Source: Scenedesmus sp. ARA3 (lineage: Eukaryota > Chlorophyta > Chlorophyceae > Sphaeropleales > Scenedesmaceae). Taken from it: a stretch of 64,000 bases of DNA. This document shows, in pieces, positions 11,110 through 27,613 of the stretch; within the stretch, counting starts at the first letter, position 1; each line of letters starts with the position of its first letter. The stretch lies in the NCBI GenBank assembly GCA_004335835.1, contig RWJK01000995.1:1-64000 (forward strand), read 5' to 3'. The translations under genes were made by a program, and so were the position numbers. The notes beneath the pieces were generated by a model. The model had not been told where the DNA came from. It worked only from the letters and a program-made list of their open reading frames with translations, and searched no databases.

Positions 11110-11972
11110 GTGTGAGGGCCGCAATCTGCGCACATGAGCGCACAAAAGCACGCTTTAGGTGTGCACGCACATAAGCACACATATGTGCACATAAGCACAC
11201 ACAAGCACGGTCAGGTGCACACGCACATAAGCACACATCTGCGCACATAAGCGCACACAAGCACGCTTAGGTGCGCACGCACATAAGCACACATCTGCGC
11301 ACATAACCGCACACAAGCATGCTTTAGATGCACACGCACATAAGCACACATCTGCGCACATAAGCACACACAAGCACGCTTAGGTGCGCACGCACNNNNN
11401 NNNNNNNNNNNNNNNNNNNNNNNNNNNNNNNNNNNNNNNNNNNNNNNNNNNNNNNNNNNNNNNNNNNNNNNNNNNNNNNNNNNNNNNNNNNNNNNNNNNN
11501 NNNNNNNNNNNNNNNNNNNNNNNNNNNNNNNNNNNNNNNNNNNNNNNNNNNNNNNNNNNNNNNNNNNNNNNNNNNNNNNNNNNNNNNNNNNNNNNNNNNN
11601 NNNNNNNNNNNNNNNNNNNNNNNNNNNNNNNNNNNNNNNNNNNNNNNNNNNNNNNNNNNNNNNNNNNNNNNNNNNNNNNNNNNNNNNNNNNNNNNNNNNN
11701 NNNNNNNNNNNNNNNNNNNNNNNNNNNNNNNNNNNNNNNNNNNNNNNNNNNNNNNNNNNNNNNNNNNNNNNNNNNNNNNNNNNNNNNNNNNNNNNNNNNN
11801 NNNNNNNNNNNNNNNNNNNNNNNNNNNNNNNNNNNNNNNNNNNNNNNNNNNNNNNNNNNNNNNNNNNNNNNNNNNNNNNNNNNNNNNNNNNNNNNNNNNC
11901 ACGCACATAAGCACACATCTGCGCACATAAGCACACACAAGCACGCTTAGGTGCGCACGCACATAAGCACAC

Positions 11973-11975
<3 letters not shown>
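11110..11975. repeat. Tandem array of GCACACATAAGCAC-type units interrupted by the assembly gap
   Basis: Units built from GCGCACATAAGCACACACAA and GTGCGCACGCACATAAGCAC repeat with a period of roughly 55-58 bp at 11110-11395 and again at 11900-11975. Both sides of the gap carry the same unit in the same orientation, so the array was probably not spanned in assembly. It lies between the truncated ends of two convergent genes. Confidence 0.85.
11396..11899. other. Assembly gap (504 Ns)
   Basis: The gap is embedded in the tandem array. Its size is unlikely to be literal, because the 3' halves of both flanking genes (PHYLLO and gyrB) are missing. Confidence 0.98.
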
Positions 11976-16570
<4,595 letters not shown>

Positions 16571-17460
16571 GTTGAGGGAGCTTATGTTTGTGTTGATCAT
16601 ACTATTTATCATCACTGTGCTGCATCGCACACGCAGTGTTACCAAGCAGCTGCACAGCCTGCGCATGGCTCAGCAACAGCATGGCAGCATGGCTGTGACT
16701 CAAGAATGTCGACGAGTAGATGATCAAAGCATACAAACTTCAATACTGTGGATCGTGCCGAGGTTATACTGTTGGAGGCTGAGCGAGATTTTGAAAGTAC
16801 TGCTGCGTGTGCCCCGAAAGCTAGGACAGCCAGTTCTTGCAAGAACACTGCACCCCACGGCTGCCATATGTTCCGAATAGTAAGCAATTTGTTTGTGCTT
16901 TCAGACGGCAGTTATTAGACCTCGAGAACCAGCCACAACCTGGCAGTCACATGACGCCTGCCATAACATGCAGCTGCTGCAGCGTTGTGTTCAAGACTGC
17001 AACAGCTCCGCAAAAGGAGATGTTGATTGGGTACTGTCTGTTTGCTTGGTCTGCATCCATGAATATCCAGGCAGTGCTCCGCCATTGCACAATGCTGCAG
17101 CAGCACTGCAGCACACACTTGTGCAGGACAGTGATCAGGCATGCCAGCTGCAGCAACAGACAGCCTCTGCAGCGGCAGCTTGTCACAGCGGCTGGTGCTG
17201 CAAGCCACGGGGAGCCAGTGTTGGCCGCTACAGGGCTGCCTGCTGCTAGTCAAGAGGTGCGCTGATGTCCTTGCTGGGCAAGCATGATTGCCACGTGAAC
17301 ATGCGCAGCAGCGCCATTGTCATTTGTCCGCCTGCTGCTGTGAATCACCACATGATACACTATAACAGTGATAAAGTCGACGTTAGCAGCACGGGCTGCA
17401 GCATAGAGTTCTGGCTGCTTTGTGCTCAGTGAAGCTGACCAGTGCTGCTGTTGTGGCATT

Positions 17461-17464
<4 letters not shown>
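16571..17464. other. Divergent interval between gyrB and the pseudouridine synthase
   Basis: Holds the gyrB 5' flank, with an AT-richer patch at 16580-16620, and presumably the unresolved first exon of the + strand pseudouridine synthase. No other conserved frame was seen. Confidence 0.4.
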
Positions 17465-17511
<47 letters not shown>

Positions 17512-20500
17512 GGCACAGCTTGTGCTGGAGCCGCAGCCAGCTGGCAGCTTCCAGGTGTCCATCAAGGACCTCGCCAGCAAGGTGGGCCGCAGCCTGGCCA
17601 GCCGTTTTTCTTGGCACACCTGTAGCGTGTGTCTGCCCTGTTCTGCTGTGGCTGCTTTGTACTGGACACCATGCGAGACAAGCAGGCATAATGTGTATGG
17701 TCAGTGAATGGTGCCGCTTAAGCTTCCCTACCACATCCCTGCATCACTCCTTGTGCGTTGCGCCGCACGCTCAACACTTTTCACGCACCAAATTTAAAAC
17801 ACGTTGACCGTGGCGTTGTGCAGGGCAAGGTGCGCCTTGATGCCTACCTGGCCGCGCAGCTGCCAGCCGCCAGCAGGGCCAAGATCAGCGCCAGCATCAA
17901 GGCAGGGCTGGTCACAGTCAACCGCAGCGCGGTGACCAAGCCATCACAGGCGGTGCGCGGCGGCGACCGCATCGAGGTGTCACTGCTGCCGCCGGAGCCC
18001 TGCACGGTGCGCTGCTGCTGTTGACAGAGAGTTTGCTGTGGTCCACCACATCGCGGGCTCTTGCATGCAGCACGCTTGTCACTGCAGCAGCACTAGCAGC
18101 ATAAAGGCGCCTTCTCTTCAAACACCTGGGCAGTGCTGGCTGTCCAGTGTGTGCTGGCTCCGCGCTGGTCTTGAATGCTTTTGTGGAGCACATCGCTGGT
18201 CTTGAAAGCACGCAGCTGGTCACTGCAGCAGCAGCAGCAGCACCAGGACAGTGTTTTTCGTTTATCGTCTGGGCAGTGCTGGCTGTCAAGCACGTCCTGG
18301 CTCCGCTGCTAGCAATCAGGGCAGAGTACAGCACACTGCGCCGGCTGCTGACTGCTGCATGCCGTGCTGCGCTGTGTTATGTGCTGCTGCCAGGCCATTC
18401 CGCAGGACATCCCGCTGGACATTGTGTACGAGGATGAGCACCTCATCGTGGTCAACAAGGTGCGTACAGCACTGCGCCTGCAGCCATGTTGCGCATGTTC
18501 CCCTGTCAGGAAGAAGCACTACCTTGCACCATGCGCTGCGCCTGCTAGTGCTCTCCCTGTGCATGTGCAGCACCTCATTGTGGTTACCCAGGTGGGCGGC
18601 TGCGCTGCAGCCATGTTGCGCATATTCCATTGTTGGTAAGAAGCACTACCTTGCACATGCAGTGCGCCTGCCAGTGCTCACCCCGTGCATGTGCAGCACC
18701 TCATCGTGGTCATTGAGGTGAGGTGGGCCCTGCCTGCAGCAGCCAGGCTGACATTGCAGTGGAGCAAGACCACACAACTGCTGCAAAGCATACGGCAATG
18801 TTGACATGGGTGTTGTTGGTGGCGTCTGTTGCATCCTGCATGTTGCGCATGTTCTCCCGTTGGTCACATCTCAAACACCACCCTGTACCTTGCACTGCGA
18901 CTGCTGTTTAACTCAACCCTGGTCATGCCGCCTGCAGGCTGCGGGCATGGTGGTGCACCTGAGTCCCGGCCACAGCACCGGCACGCTGGTCAACGCCCTG
19001 CTGGGGCACTGCGGGCTGCCGCCATGCACTGTGGCTGTCGGCAGCAGCAGCAGCAGCAGCACTGACCCAGCAGCAGCAGGCAGTGCCGCTGCTGGCCAAG
19101 GATTATTGTCTGCTGCAGCTGCAGCTGCAGCTGGGCCGGCCGGCAGCAGCCTTCCAATCAGCATTATTGGAGGCATGTTGGATGAGGATGAGCTGGATGA
19201 GGCGGAGGGAGAGGACGAGGATGACAGCAGCAGCAGCAGCAGCAGCAGCAAGGACGTTATCATCTTGGCAGCAGGCAGCAGCAGCAGCGGCAGCAGCAGC
19301 AGGGGCATCATCAGGCCGGGTATCGTGCACCGCCTGGACAGGGGCACCAGTGGGCTCATGGTGGTGGCCAAGAGTGACGCCTGCCATGCCGCGCTGTGCG
19401 GCCAGTTCAAGGAGCGCAGTGTGTCGCGCATCTACAACGCAATCGTAAGCGGGGTGCCCAGCCCGCCTGATGCGCGCGTGGCCACCAACATCTGCAGGGA
19501 CCCCGGCAACAGGTGCGGCCAGAGAGTGTGGCGCTGTGCCGATGTCCATCAAGTATGGTTGTTACTGTTATTTGCAGGGACCTCCGGTGCGCAGGTGCGC
19601 CGCGCTGCTCTGTGCCAGATGATGCAGGCTTGCTGGCCGGCTCACAGCCCAGCAGGTGCTGACTGCGTTGCTGTGCGCGGGCTGCGCATGCATTGACTGG
19701 GTGATGTACGTCTGCTGTTGCTTATGCACGCGGCGGCGACACACCTGGCTGCTGCTGCTGCTGCTGCTGCTGCGCCGCAGGCTGCGCATGATGGCTGTGC
19801 CGTATGGCAGCGGCAGGGGCAGGACGGCCGCCAGCAACTACACGACACTGCAGGGGCTGGCGGGCGGCGGCGCTGCGCTGGTGCAGTGGAAGCTTGAGAG
19901 CGGGCGCACCCACCAGATACGGTGAGGGCGGGGAGCGGGGCCAAGGGCATGAGCAGCTGTGCCAGATGCCCCGTGCACGTGGGCTTGCATTTCCCGCACT
20001 TGCTGCTGTGTACGCAGTTAATTGTTGCCAGGCACAAGCGTGTACAGCAGGGCGCCCGTTTCCCGCCACGCGAGGAGGGTGATCCTGACACCAGCGCGAT
20101 GCAGGCAGCCATGTGCAGCTGCTGGCAGGTGTTGCTGATGCAATTTGGGGCACCTGAACTGGCTGGTGTGCAGGCATGCTGTAGCAGGTGTGGGTGCTTG
20201 CATCGTCCCCACACCTTTGTGTCGGCATCACAGGGGCACTGCAAATAAGCAACTCAACCACAATCGTCGAGTTACAGTTTTGCAAAAACTAACCACGCCT
20301 GTCGGCTCTGCTGCTCCTGCCGCTGCTGTTTGTAATGGTGGCTGCAGCGTGCATGCGCGCCACATAGGGCACCCTCTGCTAGGGGATGACCTGTACGGGC
20401 CAGGCCATGCAGCAGCAGCACGCACAGTTGTCGGCAAGCGCAGCAGCCTGCTGGCAGCTGCCCGGGCAGCGGTTGAGGGCTTTGGGCGGCCGGCTCTGCA

Positions 20501-20612
20501 TGCCAAAACCCTGGGCTTTACACACCCGGTGACACACCAGCGGCTGGAGTTTGACTCTGAGTGGCCGCGTGACTTTCAAGAGCTGCACCAGCTGCTGCAG
20601 GAATGGAGTTGA
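17465..20612 (+). CDS. RluA/RluD-family RNA pseudouridine synthase (5' exon unresolved)
   Basis: Isomerises uridine to pseudouridine in structured RNA, probably organellar or cytosolic rRNA. Phase-consistent exons: 17465-17581, 17824-18006, 18394-18459, 18938-19512, 19781-19921, 20348-20612 (TGA); 448 residues visible. The first listed exon opens right after a TTGCAG acceptor with a poly-Gln run, so the start codon lies in an upstream exon I could not identify. Order: poly-Q; an S4-like RNA-binding domain (VRLDAYLAAQLPAASRAKIS, AGLVTVNRSAV); IVYEDEHLIVVNK; the catalytic loop IVHRLDRGTSGLMVVAK with the catalytic Asp in HRLD; then LESGRTHQIRVHARHIGHPL and LLGDDLYG. A Ser/Ala-rich and acidic insertion (DEDELDEAEGEDEDD then poly-Ser) of about 100 residues sits between IVVNK and HRLD and is longer than in bacterial relatives. 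The specific RNA target cannot be told. Confidence 0.9.
18435..18900 (+). repeat. Tandem copies (~130 bp) of the EHLIVVNK exon edge
   Basis: GAGCACCTCATCGTGGTCAAC at 18436 is echoed by CAGCACCTCATTGTGGTTAC (18569) and CAGCACCTCATCGTGGTCAT (about 18696). GCCATGTTGCGCAT and GAAGCACTACCTTGCAC blocks lie between, and a weaker unit is at about 18835-18900. Only the first copy carries the upstream part of the exon. Confidence 0.85.
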
Positions 20613-21230
20613 TGACTTGTGCACGCAGCCAGCCAACATCAGGTTGGAACTTGAGAACTGTGCTGGCAGATGGCCAGGCCTCTGCACCACAAGCACGATG
20701 CAGGTTCGGTTCGGTTGTGCAATGCTGTACTGGTCAGCAGCGTTTATCAGACAGTGCGTTTCAAGCATACACATGCAAGCACATCTGGGTTCATCCAATG
20801 CAAGAGCGATTCTGTTGGTTGGTGTGCATGTGGGCTGGTGAAACTTGAAACATTGTACAGACTTGTGCTTGTTGCTGCAGTGGCAGGCTACCTAGCCGTT
20901 CGGGTCATGCATTCACGGTGTTCCTGCGCTATTGTGACACAAAATGCAGCGTGATCTCTTCGCACAGCACTTTACTGGGTCAGCAATGACGTGACAGGTG
21001 ACTGCAGACCCTGCTCTTCCGTCAGGTACTCTGCTTTTGTGTAAAGGATCAACCATGCCGGATGACAGCAGATGGTCCTGAAGTCGACTACGCCTGAACA
21101 CATATCTTTGCAGCTGACGAAGCTGCGAGCCCGTACGCACTTGCACGCTTGTTTCCCCGAGACATCACGGATCCTGTCTCGCGATCGCCTCTAGCTCAAA
21201 CATCGCCGCACTTATAGTTATTCTTGCTCC
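20613..21230. other. Intergenic: 3' flank of pseudouridine synthase and 5' flank of CREG gene
   Basis: No gene was recognised. A TGTAA near 21039 could be the polyadenylation signal of the upstream gene. The promoter of the CREG-like gene should lie between there and 21230. Confidence 0.4.
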
Positions 21231-23502
21231 ATGCGTGCGTTGTTGTGTCTCCTTGCCGCGCTGTCATGCGCCACTGCTGCAACAGCTGCAGCAGCAGACT
21301 GGCCTCGGCCAGCACACACAGAGCATGCCCAGCTGGCGCGTTGGCTGGCCCACACGGCCCAATGGGGCACAATCAGTGCCTGGGACGCAGTCAATCAGCG
21401 GCCAGTGGGGTGAGCTGGCCTTGCCCATGTGCCAGTTCAGAGGTTGTCAGCCCTTCACAGCTGCTGCGGTTGATGATGGCGTTGCATCGCAGCAGGCACA
21501 CCTGCCTGTACATGCAGGTGGCTGTGCAGACAAGTTACATGCATACACATAGCACAGTGGTTGTGCTGTGACGCAGCTGGCATGATGACGACCCGTCAAA
21601 TGTAGCAGCAGGCATGCGCAGCGGCACCACGGTGCACCAACTGCTGGCGTGCTGCCCCTTGCTGCGATGCTGCATGCAGGGGCGTTGCATCCTTCAGTGA
21701 TGGGCCTCCAGACAGCCCAACTGGCCGGCTGTACTTCTACTTGACCCCCATGGATGAGACGACACAGCACATCACTGTGAGCAGGCCACACACTGCTAGA
21801 TCGAGCCAGCCAGCCTGGCAGGAGCCTGGGCACACACTTCTGGCAGTAGTTGCAGTCAGACTGCGCAACAGCACTGGGAATGCGCAGTTGCGGCTGATGC
21901 GACCCAGCAGCATGCAGCAGCGCAGCTGCCACATTGAGCGGTCAGGACTTGGCAATGCATAGTAGACCAATGCAGTGTGATGCGTTGGGACCGCAGCGCA
22001 CATGCAGGGCATGGGATTGCCTAGTGCAGCTGCACGGCATGCTAAGAGGCTGGCATCTGCTCTCGCCAAGTTCTGGGTACTGCTGCTGCTGCTGCGTGGC
22101 GCCGCGTGCTGCTGCAGAGCTACCCCGCCTGCTCCTTCACTGTGGCTGAAGCACAGCTGCAGCCCAACGGCTGCAGCGGCACAGACCCAGAGGTGGGCTG
22201 CAGACAGCTGCCTGGCGCATGAACTCACACAGTTAGTTTCATGATGCAGCACATATGTACGAAAGTGCTGCACAGCAGCGCAGTGAGGGGCGTGCTTGCA
22301 GCAGTGCATGATGAGCAGGCAACAAGGCCTTAGCTCCTGCCGGTGCATCTTGACCCTGCACACTCAATGCGTGCCTCAATGGGTGTGCCTTGAACACGGC
22401 AGCTGCAAGGGCGCCATGCTGCGAGGCCATCGCGTACATGCGGCGCGCATCATTTGGCCTACGGCAGCTGTGCATGGCGCCCGCAGTACAGCGATGTGTA
22501 TGCTTTATGCGCCTCTCACCCTTCTCCTGCAGGACCCCACCTGTGCCAAGATCACTGTCATTGGAGAGATGCAGCACATTGCGTCTGCTGAGGAAGCGGA
22601 CGCAGCAGCAGCGGCGCTGTTCAGCCGACATGCTGCCATGCAGCAGTGGCCAGCAGACCACGGCTTTACCTTGTGAGTTGCAGGCCGCGGCATGCAGCTT
22701 TGACGCCAGTGCAACACACGTGCCTGACAAAACCTTGCACGGCTGCTGGTACCCTCTACACATTGCAGTGCAATTGCATGCGCGCAGTGAGTGTGTCATG
22801 TGCGCAGCTGGCACGCGTGCGGCGTGCTGCCGGCTGCCTCCCCTGCACCCAGCCATGCTTGCTGTATGCCTGCTGCTCTGCACTGGTTGCTCTACTGTGT
22901 CTCAGAATCTGCGTTCGCTTGCTGCTGCTGTGCAGCTTTGAGTTGAAGGTGACTGAGGTGCACATGCTGGACTGGTGAGCAGCAGCGCGCCAGCGTGCTT
23001 GCCTGCTGCGCACACCGTCACGTGCCAGAGCATTCTTGCATGCCAGCTGACTTGCGTGCGTGTCATATCACGTGGCGCATTGCCAGACTGATGACTGTGT
23101 GACCAGGAAGCTGCGTTCAGCCGCAGGGTCAGCACAGCTTGACAGGCAGCGCAGTTCTGCTCTGCTGGCAGACATGCGGGCTCCTGGCAGCCGCAGTGGC
23201 GCATCGCTGGCCTGGCATGCAGCCGCTCAACTGCCATCCAGCAGCCATGCGCGCTATCCTGCGAGTAACTTGCACCCAGTGGGTGCACCTGGAATGCATT
23301 CTTGTGCCTGACCACTGGAGGCTTGGCTCTGCTGCCTTGCTGTGTGCTGCGCAGGTATGGTGGCATGCACATCATCCCAGGCAGCGACTACTATGCAGCA
23401 GAGCTGGCGCCACCCAGCGCAGCAGGCAGCGGGCAGCGCCAGCAGCGGCGGCAATGGCGGGTGCAGCAAGCTCTCTGGGGGGGAGGCAGTGCAGCTCGCT
23501 GA
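21231..23502 (+). CDS. CREG-like secreted protein (pyridoxamine-oxidase-like split barrel)
   Basis: Related to animal CREG1, a secreted/lysosomal glycoprotein with an FMN-binding-like split barrel that is thought not to be catalytic. Six exons join in phase: 21231-21409, 21680-21776, 22118-22192, 22533-22672, 22936-22974, 23355-23502; 225 residues, about the usual length for the family. The N-terminus is a clear signal peptide (MRALLCLLAALSCATAATAA). Matching motifs: HTAQWGTISAWDA, VASFSDGPPDSPTG, RLYFYLTPMDETTQ, a Cys-containing AEAQLQPNGCSGTDPEDPTC block, ITVIGEMQ, EVHMLDWYGGMHIIPGSDYY. The C-terminus is a Gln/Arg/Gly tail not shared with CREG1. The role in algae is unknown; entry into the secretory pathway is inferred from the leader. 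Family assignment is confident, function is not. Confidence 0.88.
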
Positions 23503-23624
23503 GCAGCAGGCTGCTCCACGTGCAGCTGCAACATGATGTATGCTACGGTTGTGTAGGTGTAAACCTGCCAGGGCCTGGTGATTGTCAGTTTCACTCCTCC
23601 AGGCCGGCCTTGTACGCAATGCAA

Positions 23625-23705
23625 CAGAGGAAGCTGCAGGCCGCCCTTGTACAGAAGAAGCTGCAGGCCGCCCTTGTACAGAAGAAGCTGCAGGCCGCCT
23701 CTAGC
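23625..23705 (+). repeat. 27-bp tandem repeat x3 in the CREG 3' UTR
   Basis: GAAGCTGCAGGCCGCC followed by CTTGTACAGAA occurs two and a half times in perfect tandem, just downstream of the stop codon. Confidence 0.9.
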
Positions 23706-23902
23706 ACGTGTTAGCGGCTTGACTCCATCGGATGCGCCGGGTGGCGGTTGATGTGATGCATATCATCCCGCTTGCATGGGCCCCTTGCGTGCTCACTGGC
23801 TTTAGCTGTGCTGTGTTGCTCAGCTCTCAGTGCACACAGTATGTGCCTGCTGGACCTTCTGGTTTGAGTGTTGCTGGCAATGTCAGTTTCAAGCAGGTAT
23901 GA

Positions 23903-23907
23903 TGTAA
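23903..23907 (+). promoter_or_regulatory. Candidate polyadenylation signal TGTAA of the CREG-like gene
   Basis: TGTAA is the usual poly(A) signal in chlorophycean algae. This one lies about 400 bp past the stop codon at 23502. Confidence 0.5.
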
Positions 23908-24290
23908 CTCAATGTAGACAGACGGCAGGCTGCTTAGTTGTTGCGCAGATGCCGTGCACCAGCAAGTCAAATGGCTTTCCGCTTGGAACTTTCAGGGATC
24001 GTGCGTGTCTAGCAAGTACACCTGAACAATCGATCAAACTGGCCAATAACAAACCCTACCAACACTCCTGGTCGGAATACAGGCAGAACACGTCGCCTTT
24101 TGCACGGTGACTTGCTTTCAACTGTACGTCTTGAACATCACCCGACGTTATCATCCAAGTGGAACAACATCGTGTCAAGCCTACTGCATGCTACGACAGC
24201 ACTGCTTCTGTTCTGTGCTGGGGAACGTTCAGTAAAGCCACAGCGTGCGTGCACGCCCTAAACCAACACTCAATCGGTGTTTGAACGGAA

Positions 24291-25775
24291 ATGGCAACAT
24301 CGGGGGCAGTTACGCCGGCTGATCTTGGGCCCAGGAGCAAGCTGCTGGTGGACAAGCATGCTGCCTACATTGCATCCTTCTCAACAGTCTGGGAGGTGGG
24401 GGCTGTCCAGCAGCGATTGATACTGAGATACTGCCCTATTATTTGCTGTTAGGCTTGAGGCAGCAAGCAGTTGCGTATATAGCTGTGCTTCAGCACCTGC
24501 GCTTTGCAGGAACCGCGCACAGCAGCAGGTGGCACACGCTGTGCTGGGGTGCCTGTATGATCAGTATATGCAGCAGTGAAACACGGTTAGCAACAACGTC
24601 TCATATACTGCAATGGCAAACCGCTGTCACCTTGTCCTGCAGGCAGCAGACAAGCTGGAGCATGTCGCCACTGAGCACTTCTGGATGAGCGGCATGTACT
24701 GGGGCCTCACTGCAATGGAGCTGATGGGCCGCCTGCAGGACATGGACACTGACAAAGTCCTGGACTGGGTGAGAGACACACACAGCCGCAGCTGCTGGTC
24801 TGCATCAACTGATACAGTTGCATTTGAAATTCAAAGCCAGCATGCTGGCTACATGGCGTCCATCTTTGCTGGGCATGTCCTTCTGGCATGGTACAGCTGA
24901 CGTGGTTTAAATATCAGGGTAAGCCACGGCTGCTGCTGCGATTGCATGCATTAGTTTGGTGGGCCCGCTGAGGCAGGGGAGCTGAGTGGATAGTCACGGC
25001 AGTCACCTGCACCAGCCACCAGCAAGCAAGCAGTAGTCATGTATTTGGCCCTGCTTCTGCCCAGCCAACTGCTGCTGCTGCTGCTGCCGGCAGGTCATGT
25101 CCTGCTACCGCCCCGAGGACGGCGGCTTTGGCTCCAGCCCGCGCAACGACAGCCACCTGCTGGCCACGCTCAGCGCGCTGCAGATCCTGGCGCTGCTGGA
25201 CGCGCTGCACAGGGCAGACGCGCCCGCGGTGACGGCATGTGAGGACACAGCCGGGTGCCAGGGGGCAGGCAGGCAGCGAGCTCAGCTGCAACCGTTTGTG
25301 CATCTGTTGTTGCCTGCTTGCTGGGCATTTGCGATGTGTGCGGCAAAAGTACATGTCTGCACGCATGCCAGCATCAACCGGCATCGCCTTTGTGCTGGTT
25401 ATCAGCAGATGTGTGTAAGGGCAGCAGTGCAGGGGACTGTCCCGCCGCTCCCACCAGAACCATCAAGATGAGTGCTGCCGAGCCCGCTCCTGCTGCTGCT
25501 GCTGTGCCTGCAGACATTGCAGGACTGCAGCAGCCTGATGGCGCGTTTGCGGGAGACAAGTGGGGCGAGATAGACACGCGGTGAGCCGGGCAGTGCGCCT
25601 GGGGCCTCTGGCCATGCAGCAGCAGCAACTCAACCGCACACGCCACGCAGAATGCAACCTGTTTGTCGCCATGCAGCGCACCCAGCACTGCAGCTGCCGA
25701 GCACAGAGAGAGTGTTTCAGCGCCACGGCCTGCAGTGGCTGCTTGTGTCGGTGCTCTGCAAGCCACCAGCCTGTG

Positions 25776-25817
<42 letters not shown>

Positions 25818-26123
25818 AGCTTCTCGTATGCGGCGCTGCTGGGCTGCTCCATCCTGGGCACGTTAGATCAGCTAGATGTGGAGGCAGCGGTGCACTTCGT
25901 GACGGCCTGCAAGAACTTTGACGGCGGCTTCGGCTGCACGCCAGGTGCGGCTGGGTTGGTTGCATGCACAGCTGCATGTGGCTGGCTGGCGGGGTGACAC
26001 AGCTGGCAGCAGCAGCGCTGGCAGCATAGGGCTGACTTGCCTTGACAAGGAGTTTGGTTTATTATCATGGGGGCATTGTCAGAGAGCAGCTGCGTGCACA
26101 TGTGCAGACGGCAGAATGAGCAG

Positions 26124-26165
<42 letters not shown>

Positions 26166-26270
26166 AGGCAACGAGTCTCATGCGGGCCAGGTGTTCACCT
26201 GCATAGGCGCCCTCAGCCTGGCAGGGCGGCTGGATGCAGCAGACCAGGACCTGGTGGGCTGGTGGTGAGG

Positions 26271-26301
<31 letters not shown>

Positions 26302-27613
26302 ACGCCTTCCACATGAACTGCACAGCAGGAGCGTCATGAGGTTGCTGCGCCTTGATTGCACGCGCCCACTGCAGTAATGACATGCTTCAAACGCAGGAGA
26401 GCATGATCCTGCAAACAGCAGGAGCTGTTGGGTCAGCTGTTGACTCTGATTCGGCTGTTCCTGGTGCCTGAATTGCAGGCTGTGTGAGCGGCAAACCCGC
26501 AGCGGCGGCTTGAATGGGCGGCCAGAGAAGCTGCAGGATGTGAGCTTGCAAACACCATCAGCACCAGCAGCAGCAGCAGCACAGCAGCAGCGGCGGCAGC
26601 GGCAGCAGCACGTGCAGGGCATGAGCAGCAGCCATGTTTGTGGTCATGCGCTGTCAGCTTCCGTTGTTTGCCACACTGGCAGCAGCAGCCGTAGCAGCGG
26701 CAGCAGCAGCAGCAGCCCCTGCACAGCCGCCAAGGCATTACACCTTGTTCTCTTGGTGTGGCGTGCAGCGCTGCATTTTGCTCAGTCCACGCAGTTCTGC
26801 AGGCGGAGTATGTGCTGCTGCAGCGCTTGGCATGCAGTGCTGCTGCATTCACACGACTCTCCCTGCTGCACCACACCGCGTGTGCTGCTGGCTGCAGGTG
26901 TGCTACAGCTGGTGGTGCCTGTCCTGCCTGTCCATCCTGGGCAGGCTGCACTGGATCGACCAGAAGGCACTCAGCAGGTTCATCCTGTACTGCCAGGTGC
27001 GGCTGCTGGCCTGCCAGCAGCTGACCTGCTGGCACCACCCCTGCTATGCAGCGCATGCGTGTGCGTTGTTCGCACACATTCAACCGGAGAGCAATGAGTG
27101 AAGTTGCACACATGCATATTATGTTGCAAGATGCTGACACAGTGTTTCCTTGCGCATGTCAGCATTCCAGCAAAGTAGTCCGAGAATGAGGTAAATGCGT
27201 AGGATGTGGTATGGGCAGCTCCAGCCGCCGTCACACACATGTCAACCCTGATTGCCGCCAAGTAGTCAGCCGGTGGGATTACGCCCCCTCTCCCCTCCCT
27301 GGTACCCCAACAACTCATCCAAATCCCTGGACCGCGTGCTCCTTGCACCGCGCTTGCCGCGCTGCCTGCTGCGCTGCAGGACGAGGAGGATGGCGGCATC
27401 AGCGACCGGCCTGACGACATGGCTGATGTGTACCACACCTTCTTCGGCATCGCGGGGCTGTCGCTGATGGGCCACGCGGGCCTGGCAGCCATAGACCCCA
27501 CCTATGCGCTGCCGGTGAAGACAGTGCAGCGCCTGCAGCAGCAGCAGCAGCAGCAGCAGCAGTGTGGGCAAGGGATGCAGGAGGGGGGCAGCTCAGCACC
27601 CAGCACAGGCTGA
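24291..27613 (+). CDS. RABGGTB: Rab geranylgeranyltransferase (type II) beta subunit
   Basis: Catalytic subunit of the enzyme that attaches geranylgeranyl groups to C-terminal cysteines of Rab GTPases, acting with an alpha subunit and Rab escort protein in the cytosol. Nine exons close exactly: 24291-24395, 24643-24768, 25094-25238, 25514-25580, 25820-25944, 26168-26264, 26479-26539, 26898-26996, 27380-27613; 352 residues against about 330 in animals. Prenyltransferase alpha/alpha repeats are evident: [112 protein letters not shown]. The zinc ligands expected for the family (Asp and Cys in LQDVCYSWW, His in VYHTFFG) are all present. The C-terminus ends in a poly-Gln tail. Two introns end in long CTG runs directly against the acceptor. 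Confidence 0.95.
25779..25819 (+). repeat. (CTG)n tract ending at a 3' splice site
   Basis: About 13 CTG units run straight into the CTGCAG acceptor of RABGGTB exon 5. A similar tract lies at 26124-26167 against exon 6. Confidence 0.9.
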
